Shown here in pieces: positions 45,360-55,185 of a stretch of DNA of 64,000 nucleotides. This DNA is from Bradyrhizobium sp. BTAi1 (lineage in GTDB: Bacteria; Pseudomonadota; Alphaproteobacteria; Rhizobiales; Xanthobacteraceae), in NCBI RefSeq assembly GCF_000015165.1, contig NC_009485.1, forward strand, positions 4,669,501 to 4,733,500, written 5' to 3'. The translations under genes and the position numbers were made by a program. The notes beneath the pieces were generated by a model. The model was given only the letters and a program-made list of their open reading frames with translations, was not told where the DNA came from and did no database searches. Position 1 is the first letter of the stretch, and the number at the start of each line of letters is the position of its first letter.

Positions 45360-45692
45360 GGTCTCATTTACCCCATCTTGCAGCGCACAGGGCAATACGA
45401 TACGCATTTGCGCGGCACCAACCGGTGTCCCGGCTTTGGCATTCGTAACACGTTGCGGCGGGCCTCGTTTACGGATGTTACAGCCGAAGGACACTAGTAA
45501 GTATAAGAATCCAGTGCGGTTTCGGATTTGACCTTCGCTTAAGGTCTTCGCAGCGAAAGTGCATGCGAATGTCTTTGACGCGAATGTCTCTGACGCGAAT
45601 GTCAAAGCCACCGCACTAGATAAAGTCCACCCGCCCTGCCATCTCTCAAAAAGAACAAGGGCCAAGCCTAACGATCTCATCGGGGACAAACG
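45360..45692. other. gltA upstream region with tandem repeats and hairpins
   Basis: 333 bases between gltX and gltA, less GC-rich than the genes. It holds a stem-loop GACCTT-N5-AAGGTC at 45530-45546, directly followed by the palindrome TTCGCAGCGAA at 45547-45557, and then three 15-base tandem units at 45565-45609. The gltA promoter should be here, but no confident -35/-10 pair was identified. No coding frame is supported. Confidence 0.55.
45565..45609. repeat. Three tandem 15-base repeats in the gltA leader
   Basis: Units GCGAATGTCTTTGAC, GCGAATGTCTCTGAC and GCGAATGTCAAAGCC. The first two differ at one position; the third keeps the first nine bases. They end 83 bases before the gltA start codon. 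Confidence 0.75.
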
Positions 45693-46997
<1,305 letters not shown>

Positions 46998-47021
46998 TCG
47001 ATAGCGAGATCAATCATCAAG

Positions 47022-47052
47022 GGCCCGTCCAGAGCGCTGGACGGGCCTTTTT
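47022..47052 (+). terminator. Intrinsic terminator of gltA
   Basis: Perfect 11-base stem GGCCCGTCCAG/CTGGACGGGCC with an AGCG loop followed by TTTTT, 25 bases behind the gltA stop codon. This is the clearest Rho-independent terminator in the window. Confidence 0.95.
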
Positions 47053-47097
47053 CATTGCGGTTGGATGGTCTGATCTCAACAGCGCAAGGGCGGCGCA

Positions 47098-47874
47098 ATG
47101 GCCAAACGGCTTCGGCTCTTCCGACGGATCTGCGCCACGGCGCTGATGCTGGCCTGCATCGGCGCGAGCCCAACGCATGCAGACGATGCAGCGCCGCAGG
47201 AACTGACCGTCGCGACCGCCGACGCGCCGGTCGCGATCAAGCTGTTTCCCGGCCGTCAGGACGGCAGGCGGCCGGCCGTGATCATTCTCCACGGCGCACA
47301 GGGGATTGAGCGCTTTGCGGCAGCGTATCGACGTTATGCCGAGACGCTGGCTCAGAAGGGGATCGATGCGGTTCTCGTGTCCTACTACGCCGCCGCCGAC
47401 ATCGAGCCGATGGGATCATCTGATCAGGCTTCTCGGCAAGCCTATTTTTACAAACATTTGCCGGAGTGGTCGGCGCGCATCCGCGACGTCGTCTCCTTCA
47501 TGGCGCGACGTGACGTGTTCTCCGGCAAGGTCGGGCTGCTCGGTTTCTCCAATGGCGGCTTCCTCGCCGTGACCTCTGCCGCATCAGATCCGCGGATCGA
47601 CGCGCTGGTGGTGTTTTATGGCGGGATTCCCGGCCCGGCTCAGCATGGCCTGGCTCACCTGCCGCCTCTGCTCGCGCTGCACGGCGACGCCGACCGCAAC
47701 GTCCCCCTCTCGTCGGGCAAGGCGCTTGTCGATCGTGCCGCGGCACTCGGCGGTGCGGCCGATCTGGTCGTCTATCCGGGCATGGGCCACGGCTTCGATT
47801 TCGATCCAAGCCGCCCTGAAGCCGCCGACGCGCTGACACGAACGGTCAGTTTTCTCCAGGCGCATTTGCGGTGA
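47098..47874 (+). CDS. Exported dienelactone-hydrolase-like alpha/beta hydrolase
   Basis: 258 residues with an N-terminal Sec signal (basic RLRLFRR, hydrophobic ICATALMLACIGA, cleavage probably after THA). The mature domain has the nucleophile elbow GLLGFSNGGFLAV, the acid in LALHGDADRNVPL and the His in YPGMGHGFDFDP, so the Ser-Asp-His triad is complete. Dienelactone hydrolases proper use Cys; this has Ser, so an esterase role is more likely. It is isolated between the gltA terminator and the convergent lpxB. Confidence 0.9.
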   Translation: MAKRLRLFRRICATALMLACIGASPTHADDAAPQELTVATADAPVAIKLFPGRQDGRRPAVIILHGAQGIERFAAAYRRYAETLAQKGIDAVLVSYYAAADIEPMGSSDQASRQAYFYKHLPEWSARIRDVVSFMARRDVFSGKVGLLGFSNGGFLAVTSAASDPRIDALVVFYGGIPGPAQHGLAHLPPLLALHGDADRNVPLSSGKALVDRAAALGGAADLVVYPGMGHGFDFDPSRPEAADALTRTVSFLQAHLR

Positions 47875-47883
47875 GCGCGTCCT

Positions 47884-47899
47884 GACATCGCCGGATGTC
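47884..47899. terminator. Small hairpin between convergent hydrolase and lpxB
   Basis: Perfect 6-base stem GACATC/GATGTC with a GCCG loop in the 40-base gap between the converging genes. No T-tract. It may mark the end of the rpsB-lpxB array. Confidence 0.4.
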
Positions 47900-47914
47900 C
47901 GCGCCCCGAACGCA

Positions 47915-49108
47915 TCAGCCCGGCGCTCGTTCGCGGCGCATCGTCGCCAGCACGATGTCGGCGGCACGCTCGCTCGGCGAGGCCGCGCCTGTCGCCATGA
48001 TGCTGTCGAGGCGACTGAACGCGGCAACTTGGCGGGCGCGGACGGGCCCGTCTTTCAACAGATCGACCAGCACCGGCGCAAGATTGTCCGCCGTGCAGTC
48101 TTCCTGCAGGAACTCCGGAATGACGGCCTCGCCGATCACGAGATTGGCGAGGATCACCGATGGCACCTTGACGAGACGCCGCAGGATGAAGGCTTCGACT
48201 TGGCCGACGCGATAGGCCGTGACCATCGGCACGCCGGCCAGCGCGAGTTCGAGGGTCACCGTACCGGATTTGGCGAGCGCCGCGCGCGCGCTGCGGAAGG
48301 CGGAGCGCTTCTCGGCCTCGCCCATGATGATGGTCGGCTGCACCGGCCAATTGGCCACCCCTGCTTTGACAGCGGCTTCGAGATGCGGTGTCGTCGGCAG
48401 CACCGCTTCGAACGCGATGCCTTGGGCCTGCAGCCGGGCCAGGGTCTCGCCGAACACCGGCATATGCCGCCCGACCTCGCTGCGGCGGCTGCCGGGCAGT
48501 ACCAGCAACCGTGGCGGCGCGGCCTCGCGGCGCGCCTGCTCCTCCGGGGTGGGACGCAGGCTCGCAAGCTGCTCGATCAGGGGATGGCCGACATAGGTGC
48601 AGGGCGGACCATCGAGCCGGCGGAATGCGTCGGGCTCGAACGGCAGCAGGCCGAGGACATGATCGACATAGCCACGCATCGTCCGTGCCCGGCCCGGCCG
48701 CCACGCCCACACGGTCGGCGCCACGTAGTTGACGATCGGGATCGCGCCATCGCGCGCGCGAACCCGCTTCGCCACGCGCTGGGTGAAATCGGGACTGTCG
48801 ATGATGACGAGCACGTCCGGCTGCGACGCGACGATCGCATCCACCGTGCCGCGGATCAGGCGCAAGATCTTGGGCAGCTGCTTCAGCACGGCGGTGAAAC
48901 CGACGATCGACAGCTCCTCGATCGGAAACAGCGAGACGAGACCCTCGCCGATCATGCCGCGGCCGCCGACGCCGGAAAACGCGACGCCATCCCCGAGACG
49001 TTGGCGCAGCACCTTCATCAGGCTGGCGCCGAGACGGTCCCCCGACTCCTCGGTCGCGACCAGACAGATCCTGCGGATGGCCGGGCCTGCCGCGGGGAGC
49101 GCCGTCAC
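47915..49108 (-). CDS. lpxB: Lipid-A-disaccharide synthase
   Basis: Glycosyltransferase (GT19) joining UDP-diacylglucosamine and lipid X to the lipid A disaccharide at the inner membrane. 397 residues. Conserved segments are ATEESGDRLGASLMKVL, FSGVGGRGMIGEGLVSLFPIEELSIVGF, VIIDSPDFTQRVAKRVR, YVAPTVWAWRPGRA and LLVLPGSRRSEVGRHMPVF. It starts with GTG, overlapping the lpxI stop codon by four bases (GTGA). Last gene of the array. Confidence 0.97.
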   Translation of the reverse strand: MTALPAAGPAIRRICLVATEESGDRLGASLMKVLRQRLGDGVAFSGVGGRGMIGEGLVSLFPIEELSIVGFTAVLKQLPKILRLIRGTVDAIVASQPDVLVIIDSPDFTQRVAKRVRARDGAIPIVNYVAPTVWAWRPGRARTMRGYVDHVLGLLPFEPDAFRRLDGPPCTYVGHPLIEQLASLRPTPEEQARREAAPPRLLVLPGSRRSEVGRHMPVFGETLARLQAQGIAFEAVLPTTPHLEAAVKAGVANWPVQPTIIMGEAEKRSAFRSARAALAKSGTVTLELALAGVPMVTAYRVGQVEAFILRRLVKVPSVILANLVIGEAVIPEFLQEDCTADNLAPVLVDLLKDGPVRARQVAAFSRLDSIMATGAASPSERAADIVLATMRRERAPG

Positions 49109-49962
49109 GCAGCGACGCCCGTGATGAACAGGCCGGCACGATCGGCCGCCGAGACGGTTTCCTGCGGGTCGGCCAGCAGCGTGTAGCCGGCAGAGACGGC
49201 GACGCCGGCGAGGCCCGCAGCGGACAGGCCTTCGACGGTCCGCGGGCCGATGGTCGGCAGGTCATAGCGGAGGTCCTGGCCGGATTTCGGCGCCTTCACC
49301 AGCACGCCTCGCCCGGCCGCGGACCGGATGCGGCGATCGGCGCGCAGGCGCACGACGCGGGCCAACAGCCCGTCGGTGCCCCCAATGTCTTCGAGTGCCA
49401 CGACATGCCCATCGATCACGACCACGGCCTGGCCGACATCGAACGGCGCCATGGCGCGGAGCACGGCGAGCCCCTTGGCGATATCGCCGGTGACCAGATC
49501 ATTCGGCCGGCTTCGCGTCAGATGCCCTTCGGGAACGAGCAGATTGGGAGCGACATCCTTGACGCCGATCATATGGAAGCCGTGGCGCTCGAAGATACGG
49601 CCGACGCCCGACAGCAGATGATCGTCGCCGCCCCGGAATGCCGACCAGATGTAGGGCAGCTCGCGCAAGGTGCCCCAGTCGATACGGATCTCGGAGACCG
49701 CGGGACGCACGAGGTTGCCGATGAACATCAGGTCGCGGACGCCCTCCGCCTTCAACAACTTCAAGGCATTGCCGAGCTGGCCGAGGCCGATCCAGTGATG
49801 GCGGAAGCGCGCCAGCGGCTTCGGGTCGCAGATGCCTTTCAACGCAAACAGCACCGGCGTCTGCCCGCGCGCCACGATCTCGTCGGCCACCGCGAAGGGC
49901 AGCACGCCACCGGCCGCGATCAGGCCAACAGGCGGCGAGGTCTCGGTGGCCGGCCCGCCCAT
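49105..49962 (-). CDS. lpxI: UDP-2,3-diacylglucosamine diphosphatase LpxI
   Basis: Hydrolyses UDP-2,3-diacylglucosamine to lipid X. 285 residues of the LpxI (formerly DUF1009) family, the alphaproteobacterial replacement for LpxH. Characteristic segments are GLIAAGGVLPFAVADEIVARG, LKLLKAEGVRDLMFIGNLVRP and VVIDGHVVALEDIGGTDGLLARV. I prefer the ATG at 49962, which has GGAG upstream; a TTG at 49971 overlaps the lpxA stop. It overlaps lpxB. Confidence 0.95.
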   Translation of the reverse strand: MGGPATETSPPVGLIAAGGVLPFAVADEIVARGQTPVLFALKGICDPKPLARFRHHWIGLGQLGNALKLLKAEGVRDLMFIGNLVRPAVSEIRIDWGTLRELPYIWSAFRGGDDHLLSGVGRIFERHGFHMIGVKDVAPNLLVPEGHLTRSRPNDLVTGDIAKGLAVLRAMAPFDVGQAVVVIDGHVVALEDIGGTDGLLARVVRLRADRRIRSAAGRGVLVKAPKSGQDLRYDLPTIGPRTVEGLSAAGLAGVAVSAGYTLLADPQETVSAADRAGLFITGVAA

Positions 49963-49967
49963 GTCGG

Positions 49968-50777
49968 TCAAAGCTCCGCAGCCGGTCTGCCGATCTCGGG
50001 CAGGCAGAGCGCGCGATGTCGACCACCGTCGATGAAGGACAGGATCTCGCCGATGGCCGGATCATCCCCCGCCATCGGACGCACGGCCGCAAGGCGATCG
50101 GCGAACACGCCGGGGCCGTGGAACAGCTTCTGATAAAAGGCGCGGACCGTCGCGAGCCGTTCGCGGGTGAACTTGCGGCGCTTCATGCCGATGATGTTGA
50201 GGCCTTCGAGCGCGGCATACTGGCCGTTGACCAGACCGTACGGAATGATGTCGCCGCGCACGCCGCAGACGCCGCCGACCATCACGCCATGGCCGATCCG
50301 GGTGAACTGATGCACTGCCGACAGGCCGCCGATATAGACGGAATCGCCGACCTCGACATGACCGCCGAGCGTCGCCGAGGTGGCGAAAATGACGTTGTTG
50401 CCGACCACGCAATCATGGGCGACATGGGCGTTGTTCATGAAGAACCCGCCATCGCCGACCTTGGTCAACCCGCCGCCCTTGGTGGTGCCGATGTTCATCG
50501 TCACGCCTTCGCGGAAGGTGCAGCCGGAGCCGATCACGAGCCGGTGCGGCTCGCCGCGATAGCTCAGATCCTGCGGCGCGCCGCCCAGCACCACGAAGGG
50601 CGAGATCACATTGTCGTCGCCGATCGTGGTGTGGCCCATGATCTGGACGTGGCTGATCAGCTTGCAATTCGCCCCGATGACGACGTGTGGGCCGATGACG
50701 CAGAAGGGACCGATGACGGTGCCCTCGCCGATGACGGCGCCGTCCTCGACGCGCGCGGTGGGATCAATCTTGCTCAT
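49968..50777 (-). CDS. lpxA: UDP-N-acetylglucosamine acyltransferase
   Basis: First acylation of lipid A synthesis, acyl-ACP dependent. 269 residues. The left-handed beta-helix is formed by hexapeptide repeats in the first 190 residues (VIGEGTVIGPFCVIGPHVVI, and so on). The catalytic His lies in MNNAHVAHDCVVGNNV. The C-terminal helical domain starts at INIIGMKRR-type sequence (LNIIGMKRRKFTRERL). Whether it accepts GlcNAc or the GlcNAc3N analogue used by some alphaproteobacteria cannot be told. Confidence 0.97.
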   Translation of the reverse strand: MSKIDPTARVEDGAVIGEGTVIGPFCVIGPHVVIGANCKLISHVQIMGHTTIGDDNVISPFVVLGGAPQDLSYRGEPHRLVIGSGCTFREGVTMNIGTTKGGGLTKVGDGGFFMNNAHVAHDCVVGNNVIFATSATLGGHVEVGDSVYIGGLSAVHQFTRIGHGVMVGGVCGVRGDIIPYGLVNGQYAALEGLNIIGMKRRKFTRERLATVRAFYQKLFHGPGVFADRLAAVRPMAGDDPAIGEILSFIDGGRHRALCLPEIGRPAAEL

Positions 50778-50810
50778 CTCGACGCAATCAACTCTCTACC
50801 AGCACGCACG

Positions 50811-51269
50811 TCAGTCGGTCAGCATGGCGCCGACATCGGCCTCGGCGACGATTGTCCCGTCGACCTTGGCGTCACCGTGAAACCACCACATCGTCTTGCG
50901 CCGCCCGATCGAGCGCATGTGATACTCGATGGTCTGGCCCGGCAGCACCGGCTTGCGGAATTTGCACTTATCGATGGTCAGAAAATACACCGCGCGCGGC
51001 TTTTCCGTGCCCTCGACCGACTTGATGCCGATCACGCCCGCCGTCTGCGCCATGCCCTCGATCATCAGCACGCCCGGATAGACCGGCCGCTCCGGGAAAT
51101 GGCCCTGGAAGCAGGGCTCTCCGATCGAAACGTTCTTGACGCCGATGCCGCTGTAGTCGGCGCGGATGTTCTTCACGCGGTCGATCAGGAGAAACGGATA
51201 ACGGTGCGGAAGTGTCTTGAGAATCTCGTTGATGTCGACGTCCGCAAACCTGATGGGTGACTCCTCCAT
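50811..51269 (-). CDS. fabZ: 3-hydroxyacyl-ACP dehydratase
   Basis: Dehydratase of fatty-acid elongation that competes with LpxA/LpxD for 3-hydroxyacyl-ACP. 152 residues. The hot-dog fold signature is LPHRYPFLLIDRV and the catalytic His/Glu region is GHFPERPVYPGVLMIEGMAQ. The ATG at 51269 overlaps the lpxD stop (TGATG), and the longer frame to 51380 is antisense-like and unsupported. Confidence 0.97.
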   Translation of the reverse strand: MEESPIRFADVDINEILKTLPHRYPFLLIDRVKNIRADYSGIGVKNVSIGEPCFQGHFPERPVYPGVLMIEGMAQTAGVIGIKSVEGTEKPRAVYFLTIDKCKFRKPVLPGQTIEYHMRSIGRRKTMWWFHGDAKVDGTIVAEADVGAMLTD

Positions 51270-52336
51270 CACTCCTGTCCTTCGTCCTTGTTCGTCGCCG
51301 TCTGATCGCGCACCAGCCGTTCCACCGCGACGATCTCGCGGAACCACTGTTTGGTCGGCTTGGCGAAGAACCCGCCCCACCGGCCATTCGGCGGGATGTC
51401 GTCCTTGACGCCGCTCATCGCGGTCACCTGCGCCCCGTCACCGATCGTCAGGTGGTTGTTGATGCCGACCTTTGCCCCAAGCGCGACGTTGTCGCCGATC
51501 GTGAGGCTCCCCGCCAGCCCGATCTGGGCTGCCAGGAGGCAATGCCGCCCGATCGTGACATTGTGGCCGATCTGGACCTGATTGTCGATTTTGGTGCCCT
51601 CGCCGATCACTGTGTCGCGCAGACTGCCGCGATCGATCGTCGTGCCGGCACCGATTTCGACATGATTCTGGATGATCACCCGCCCCGTCTGCGGCACTTT
51701 CACATGGCCACCTGGGCCGAAGAAGATGAAGCCATAGCCGTCCTGGCCGATCGCGCAGGCCGGATGGATCAGCACGTCATTGCCGATCAGCGCGCATTGG
51801 ATGACGGTGCGAGCGCCGACATTGCAGTCGCGCCCGATCTTGACGTGCGGGCCGATCACCGCTCCGGCGCCGACGATGGTCCCCGCCCCGATCTCGACAT
51901 GAGCGCCGATCACGGCCAGCGGCTCGACGACGACGCCGTCCTCCAGGCGCGCGCTGGGATCGATGATCGCTTGTGACGAAATCCCGTCGCACCCGAACCA
52001 GGATTGAGGACGCAGCGCGTCGGCGTGCATCGTGCGCGCGAGTTGCACGAAGGCCCGGAACGGCTGATTGGCCCTGACGACGGCGACATGGGACGGCACC
52101 CGCGCCTCGAAGCGTGGGCTGACCAGACAGGCGCCCGCTTTCGTCATCGCCAACTGGTCGGCGTATTTGAGATTGTCGAAAAAGGCGAGATGCATCGGAC
52201 CGGCCTCATCGAGCGCCGCCAGTCCCGTGATCACCTGCTCGCCCCGGGAGGCATCGACCAGCGTGGCATTGGCCGCCGCAGCGATCGCCGCGAGGGTCGT
52301 GGGAGGTGGAGATTGAAAAAAGCTCGGCTGGGCCAT
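51269..52336 (-). CDS. lpxD: UDP-3-O-acylglucosamine N-acyltransferase
   Basis: Second acylation of lipid A precursor. The N-terminal uridine-binding domain (residues 1-100) precedes a long left-handed beta-helix of hexapeptide repeats (IGAHVEIGAGTIVGAGAVIG and following). The catalytic His is in VQIGHNVTIGRHCLLAAQIG. A C-terminal helix ends WFREIVAVERLV. 355 residues from the ATG at 52336; a GTG at 52345 is also in frame. It follows bamA at 118 bases. Confidence 0.97.
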   Translation of the reverse strand: MAQPSFFQSPPPTTLAAIAAAANATLVDASRGEQVITGLAALDEAGPMHLAFFDNLKYADQLAMTKAGACLVSPRFEARVPSHVAVVRANQPFRAFVQLARTMHADALRPQSWFGCDGISSQAIIDPSARLEDGVVVEPLAVIGAHVEIGAGTIVGAGAVIGPHVKIGRDCNVGARTVIQCALIGNDVLIHPACAIGQDGYGFIFFGPGGHVKVPQTGRVIIQNHVEIGAGTTIDRGSLRDTVIGEGTKIDNQVQIGHNVTIGRHCLLAAQIGLAGSLTIGDNVALGAKVGINNHLTIGDGAQVTAMSGVKDDIPPNGRWGGFFAKPTKQWFREIVAVERLVRDQTATNKDEGQE

Positions 52337-52454
52337 CCGTCGCACTCTCAGGACAAAAAGTCAGAGCTCGGCTCCGTCTCCCGGAACCGAGCTCCATCCT
52401 CTTACACCGTCACGGTCGGCCTACGCCAATCCGGATCGGGCCGCAACAGCCGTC

Positions 52455-55013
52455 TTAGAACGACGTGCCACCACCGAAGCGGAATTCCTGGGTCCGGTCG
52501 AACTGCCCCTTGGTGAGCGGGATCGCGTAGTCGAAGCGCAGCGGTCCGAACGGCGACGCCCACACCAGACCCACACCGACCGAGCTGCGGACCTTGTTCT
52601 GGTCGTCGAACTGCAGTCCGAGGCAGGTGCCGGCATTGGCAGGCACGGTTCCCGTGGCTCGCGTCGGTGCCCGACAGCCGGCCACATTGACCTCGCCGGT
52701 CTGGGCCCACGACGTCGGTCCCTGATAGCCCCAGAGCCCGCCGGCGTCGGCATAGACCGCACCCTTCAGACCCACTTCCTTGGGCAGGAACCAGAACGGC
52801 ATCTGCAGTTCGAGCGAAGCACCCCAGTACTTGGTGCCGCCCAGCGCGTCCTGCGTGCCGAACGGGTTGATGTCACGCGGACCGATGCCGTTCGGGGCGA
52901 AGCCGCGGACCAGATTCGGGCCCATCTGGAAGTGATCGAGCATGCGCAGCTGCGTGTTGCCGATCTTGTTCAGGATACCGCCCTGCAGATGGACGATGCT
53001 GACGATGTCCGACACCAGCGGGGTGAAGTACTTCGCATCGAACGCGGTCTTCAGGTACGACACGTCGCCGCCAACACCCGCGAAGTCCTGCTTGAAGTCG
53101 ATGAGCAGGCCGTCGGTCGGGTTCTTGTTGTTGTCCAGCGTGTTGTAGTTGAGCGTGTAGCCCAGCGCCGAAGTCAGGGTCGCGCCCTTCGCCAGCTCCT
53201 GGCGGACCGGCAGCGACGCCTCGCCGTTGGCGAAGCAGCCCAGGCCGTTATTGCCGGTCGGATCGACGCCGCCATTGGCATTGATAAACGCAGGCGTCGG
53301 GTTGAACGGCACGAAGCGGTTGCCGATCAGGGTACCGGCGGTCAGGTTGTTACAGTCCGACAGCGTCGCCGGCAGCGTGATCTCCTGGCGGTAGATCGAG
53401 TAGCGCAGCTGCAGCGACAGATCCTCGCGCAGCTGGAAGCCGAGCCGCGGGCTGAAGCCGAGCGTCTTGGTGCCGTACGAGATGAAGTTGTTGGCCAGCT
53501 GCTGACGCTGATAGAGGTCGAGGCCGAGCGCCACCCGGTAGTCGAGCAGATAGGGCTCGACAAAGGACAGCGAGTAGCCACGGGCGAACTGACCGTAGGT
53601 GACGGAGGCCTTGGCGAACAGACCGCGGCCCAGGAAGTTGCGCTCCGAGATCGACACCTCGGCCAGCGCGCCATCGGTGGTCGAATAGCCGCCGGAGATC
53701 GAGAAGTCACCGGTCGATTTCTCTTCGAGATTGACGACCAGGATGACGCGGTCGCTCGAGGAGCCCGGCTCGGTCGTGATCTTCACGTCCTTGAAGAAGT
53801 CGAGATTCTTCAGGCGGCGCTCGGCCCGATCGACCAGCGCACGGTTATAGGCGTCGCCCTCGGAGATATCGAACTCGCGACGAATGACGTAATCGCGGGT
53901 GCGGGTGTTGCCGCGGATATTGATGCGCTCGATATAGGTGCGCGGGCCCTCGTCGATGGCGAACACCACCGAGACGGTGTGGGCCTCGAAATTACGGTCG
54001 CCACGCGGCCGCACCACGGCGAAGGCATAGCCGCGCCGCGAGGCCTCGATCTGCATCTCTTCGACCGACTTTTCGAGGCTTTCGACGTTGTAGAGCGAGC
54101 CGACATTCACCCGCGAGAACGTGCGCAGCGAATTGGGGTCGAGCGTCGGGATCGTCGACTGGAAGTCGACCGAACCGACCCGATATTGCTGGCCTTCCTC
54201 GATCTTGAAGGTGACCAGGAAGCCCTTGCGCTCCGGATCATATTCGGTGAGCGCGGCGACGACCTGCACGTCGGCGTAGCCGTTCTTGAGGTAAAAGCGG
54301 CGGATGAGATCGCGGTCGGCCTCGACACGGTCCGGATCGTACACGTCGCCGGAGCCGAGGAAGCTTAAAAGATTGGTCTCGTGCGTCTTGATGACGTCCT
54401 TCAGACGGTAGGACGAGAACGCGTTGTTGCCGACGAACTCGATCGACTTCACGCCGGTCTTGGCGCCTTCCTCGACCGTGAAGATCAGGTCGACGCGGTT
54501 GTTCGGCTGCTCGATCATTTCCGGCGTGACGCGCACGTCGTAACGGCCAGACCGGCGATAGATCTCGGCGATGCGCTGCGCATCCGACTGAACCATCGGC
54601 CGCGACAGGGTGCCGCGCGGCTTCGACTGGACCTCGGCCTGGAGCTGCTCGTCCTTGACCTTCTTGTTGCCCTCGAAGGCGACGCGGCCGATCACCGGGT
54701 TTTCCACCACGGTCACGACCAGGCGTCCGCCCTGGCGGTTGATCTTCACATCCGAGAACAAGCCGGTCTCGATCAGGGCCTTGAGGCCGTCGTCAACGCG
54801 GCCGGCATCAAGCGTGCCGCCCGGACCCGGCTTGAAATACGAGCGGATGGTCTCCACCTCGACGCGACGGTTGCCGACAACTTCGATCGCATTGACCGAC
54901 TGTGCGGCGGCTGGCGACGACATCATCACATTCGCCAGCGGCAGAGCCACCGGAACGGCGAACATGATTAGGGTGGCCAGCATGCCCCCCCGCACCCGCA
55001 ATCCGAACTTCAT
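52455..55013 (-). CDS. bamA: Outer membrane protein assembly factor BamA
   Basis: Central insertase of the BAM complex, 852 residues. After a signal peptide (hydrophobic LATLIMFAVPVALPLANV, cleavage near SPAAAQ) come five POTRA domains from about 40 to 425, for example VNAIEVVGNRRVEVETIRSYF and INIRGNTRTRDYVIRREFDI. The C-terminal 16-stranded barrel follows, with the loop-6 VRGF motif (NLVRGFAPNGIGPRD) and a terminal aromatic residue (GGGTSF). It stands before the lpx genes, as in many proteobacteria. No clear ribosome-binding site precedes the ATG. Confidence 0.97.
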   Translation of the reverse strand: MKFGLRVRGGMLATLIMFAVPVALPLANVMMSSPAAAQSVNAIEVVGNRRVEVETIRSYFKPGPGGTLDAGRVDDGLKALIETGLFSDVKINRQGGRLVVTVVENPVIGRVAFEGNKKVKDEQLQAEVQSKPRGTLSRPMVQSDAQRIAEIYRRSGRYDVRVTPEMIEQPNNRVDLIFTVEEGAKTGVKSIEFVGNNAFSSYRLKDVIKTHETNLLSFLGSGDVYDPDRVEADRDLIRRFYLKNGYADVQVVAALTEYDPERKGFLVTFKIEEGQQYRVGSVDFQSTIPTLDPNSLRTFSRVNVGSLYNVESLEKSVEEMQIEASRRGYAFAVVRPRGDRNFEAHTVSVVFAIDEGPRTYIERINIRGNTRTRDYVIRREFDISEGDAYNRALVDRAERRLKNLDFFKDVKITTEPGSSSDRVILVVNLEEKSTGDFSISGGYSTTDGALAEVSISERNFLGRGLFAKASVTYGQFARGYSLSFVEPYLLDYRVALGLDLYQRQQLANNFISYGTKTLGFSPRLGFQLREDLSLQLRYSIYRQEITLPATLSDCNNLTAGTLIGNRFVPFNPTPAFINANGGVDPTGNNGLGCFANGEASLPVRQELAKGATLTSALGYTLNYNTLDNNKNPTDGLLIDFKQDFAGVGGDVSYLKTAFDAKYFTPLVSDIVSIVHLQGGILNKIGNTQLRMLDHFQMGPNLVRGFAPNGIGPRDINPFGTQDALGGTKYWGASLELQMPFWFLPKEVGLKGAVYADAGGLWGYQGPTSWAQTGEVNVAGCRAPTRATGTVPANAGTCLGLQFDDQNKVRSSVGVGLVWASPFGPLRFDYAIPLTKGQFDRTQEFRFGGGTSF

Positions 55014-55038
55014 GCGCTACGCGCCCTTATCCCGATGC

Positions 55039-55062
55039 CGGTTCAGTACCCCTACCGAACCG
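55039..55062. promoter_or_regulatory. Inverted repeat near the bamA start
   Basis: CGGTTC/GAACCG, 6-base arms separated by 12 bases, 26 bases upstream of the bamA start codon. It could be a leader hairpin or an operator; no family match. Confidence 0.3.
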
Positions 55063-55126
55063 ACAGATTCCCATTTGTCGTTCGCTTGTAGCCAATTTGA
55101 ACCCGACGGCAAACGCCGGATTTCTC

Positions 55127-55142
55127 CGAATTTTCAAATTCG
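55127..55142. promoter_or_regulatory. 16-base palindrome in the rseP-bamA gap
   Basis: CGAATTT-TC-AAATTCG, a perfect inverted repeat in an A/T-rich patch 114 bases upstream of bamA. The lack of a T-tract argues against a terminator for rseP; an operator-like role is possible. Confidence 0.35.
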
Positions 55143-55185
55143 TTTCAAAACGTTGCCCATCCGCCACGTCTTAAAATGGCCGTGA

